Source: JAZDIU01 sp043804635
Lineage (GTDB): Bacteria > Chloroflexota > Dehalococcoidia > Dehalococcoidales > UBA2162
Length of the DNA stretch: 64,000 nucleotides
Assembly (NCBI GenBank): GCA_043804635.1
Contig: JAZDIU010000011.1
Location: 1-64,000 of the forward strand
Reading direction: 5' to 3'
Both the position numbers and the translations under genes were made by a program. Of the stretch, positions 63,924 to 64,000 are shown piece after piece (position 1 is the stretch's first letter; each line of letters begins with the position of its first letter). The notes under the pieces are model-generated. The model did not search any database. It was not told the origin of the DNA and worked only from the letters and a program-made list of their open reading frames with translations.

Positions 63924-64000
63924 ATGGAATTAAATAATGGTTACATTACGATTACCACGCCTCGAGGCGTGGTAATCAAACCTGACAGCACTTCACCGCT
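63924..64000 (+). CDS. 5' end of a gene running off the window
   Basis: ATG 63924 follows AAGGAGGGAAACATGGT. A second ATG at 63919 would stop after four codons. Twenty-five residues are visible (MELNNGYITITTPRGVVIK and on). The opening resembles MESNNSYISL of the protein at 62922, suggesting paralogous starts. A 28-bp perfect palindrome lies within the codons for TTPRGVVI. Confidence 0.55.
   Translation, partial: MELNNGYITITTPRGVVIKPDSTSP
63950..63977. repeat. 28-bp perfect palindrome
   Basis: GATTACCACGCCTC (63950-63963) is immediately followed by its exact complement GAGGCGTGGTAATC (63964-63977), with no spacer. It lies inside the start of an open frame. Such a long perfect palindrome is unlikely by chance and could be a protein-binding dyad, a cruciform site or a recombination site. 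Confidence 0.9.

Overview
The window looks like accessory DNA of a bacterium: a large plasmid-like or virus-like element. Evidence for a bacterial host is a bacterial-type DNA polymerase III beta clamp (10255-11391), a sigma-70 region 4 protein (1910-2308), TTGACA/TATAAT promoters, and strong AGGAGG ribosome-binding sites before nearly every gene. I cannot name a genus. I recognised no terminase, portal, tape-measure protein or FtsK/HerA packaging ATPase, so it is not an obvious tailed phage in this window. The virion-like or surface-like genes in the second half could belong to a tailless virus or a plasmid with a large cell-surface module.

Layout. 1-5.7 kb: small, mostly unrecognised genes, several with zinc ribbons, plus a DUF7007-like gene. 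5.77-14.6 kb: a PRTRC-type ubiquitin-like conjugation cluster in one direction. It encodes a ubiquitin-like protein (PRTRC-C) fused to a zinc ribbon, PRTRC-F, an E2-like PRTRC-B, a JAB/JAMM peptidase (PRTRC-A), a ThiF/E1 enzyme and a PRTRC-E-like protein, followed by the beta clamp, a DUF932 protein and a ParB protein. 14.7-28.4 kb: a small HTH protein, a Gly-rich repeat protein, a probable ssDNA-binding protein, a primase-polymerase/SF3 helicase, a ParB-methyltransferase fusion, a nuclease-like protein, a MazG-like protein, an archaeal-type thymidylate synthase, a DinG/XPD-type helicase, a C5-cytosine methyltransferase and a RuvC-like resolvase. 28.6-31.4 kb: a reverse-strand operon with thioredoxin-like and LuxR-type HTH proteins. 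31.5-52.9 kb: forward-strand virion or surface genes, including a metallopeptidase, membrane proteins, three tandem small paralogues, a beta-rich fibre-like protein, four tandem LamG-like paralogues, a papain-like peptidase with a truncated duplicate, a dockerin-like membrane protein and a ferritin-like protein. 53-64 kb: zinc-binding small proteins, a tyrosine recombinase, an 813-residue charged protein, a single-chain restriction-modification enzyme, an IS1595-type transposase, and about 1 kb of non-coding DNA rich in short repeats.

Most striking observation. Two separate genes (1466-1906 and 11446-11652) encode the same motif, C-x3-C-x7-C-x-[TGA]-x-[C or TGA]-QGKxHG, with identical spacing. 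Three in-frame TGA codons sit where cysteines are expected, and each reading frame continues to a normal stop. TGA also ends many genes here, so this suggests site-specific recoding (selenocysteine or cysteine insertion) rather than a changed genetic code.

Other notable signals. A 16-bp dyad, TATTTCT-(CA/TG)-AGAAATA, recurs at least nine times exactly and twice with changes, usually 2-3 bases after a stop codon and just before the next ribosome-binding site. One copy marks the exact breakpoint of the duplicated peptidase gene. The ubiquitin-like cluster directly adjoins the sliding-clamp gene. The LamG block has no CCGG that I could find by eye, unlike its surroundings, which suggests separate acquisition.
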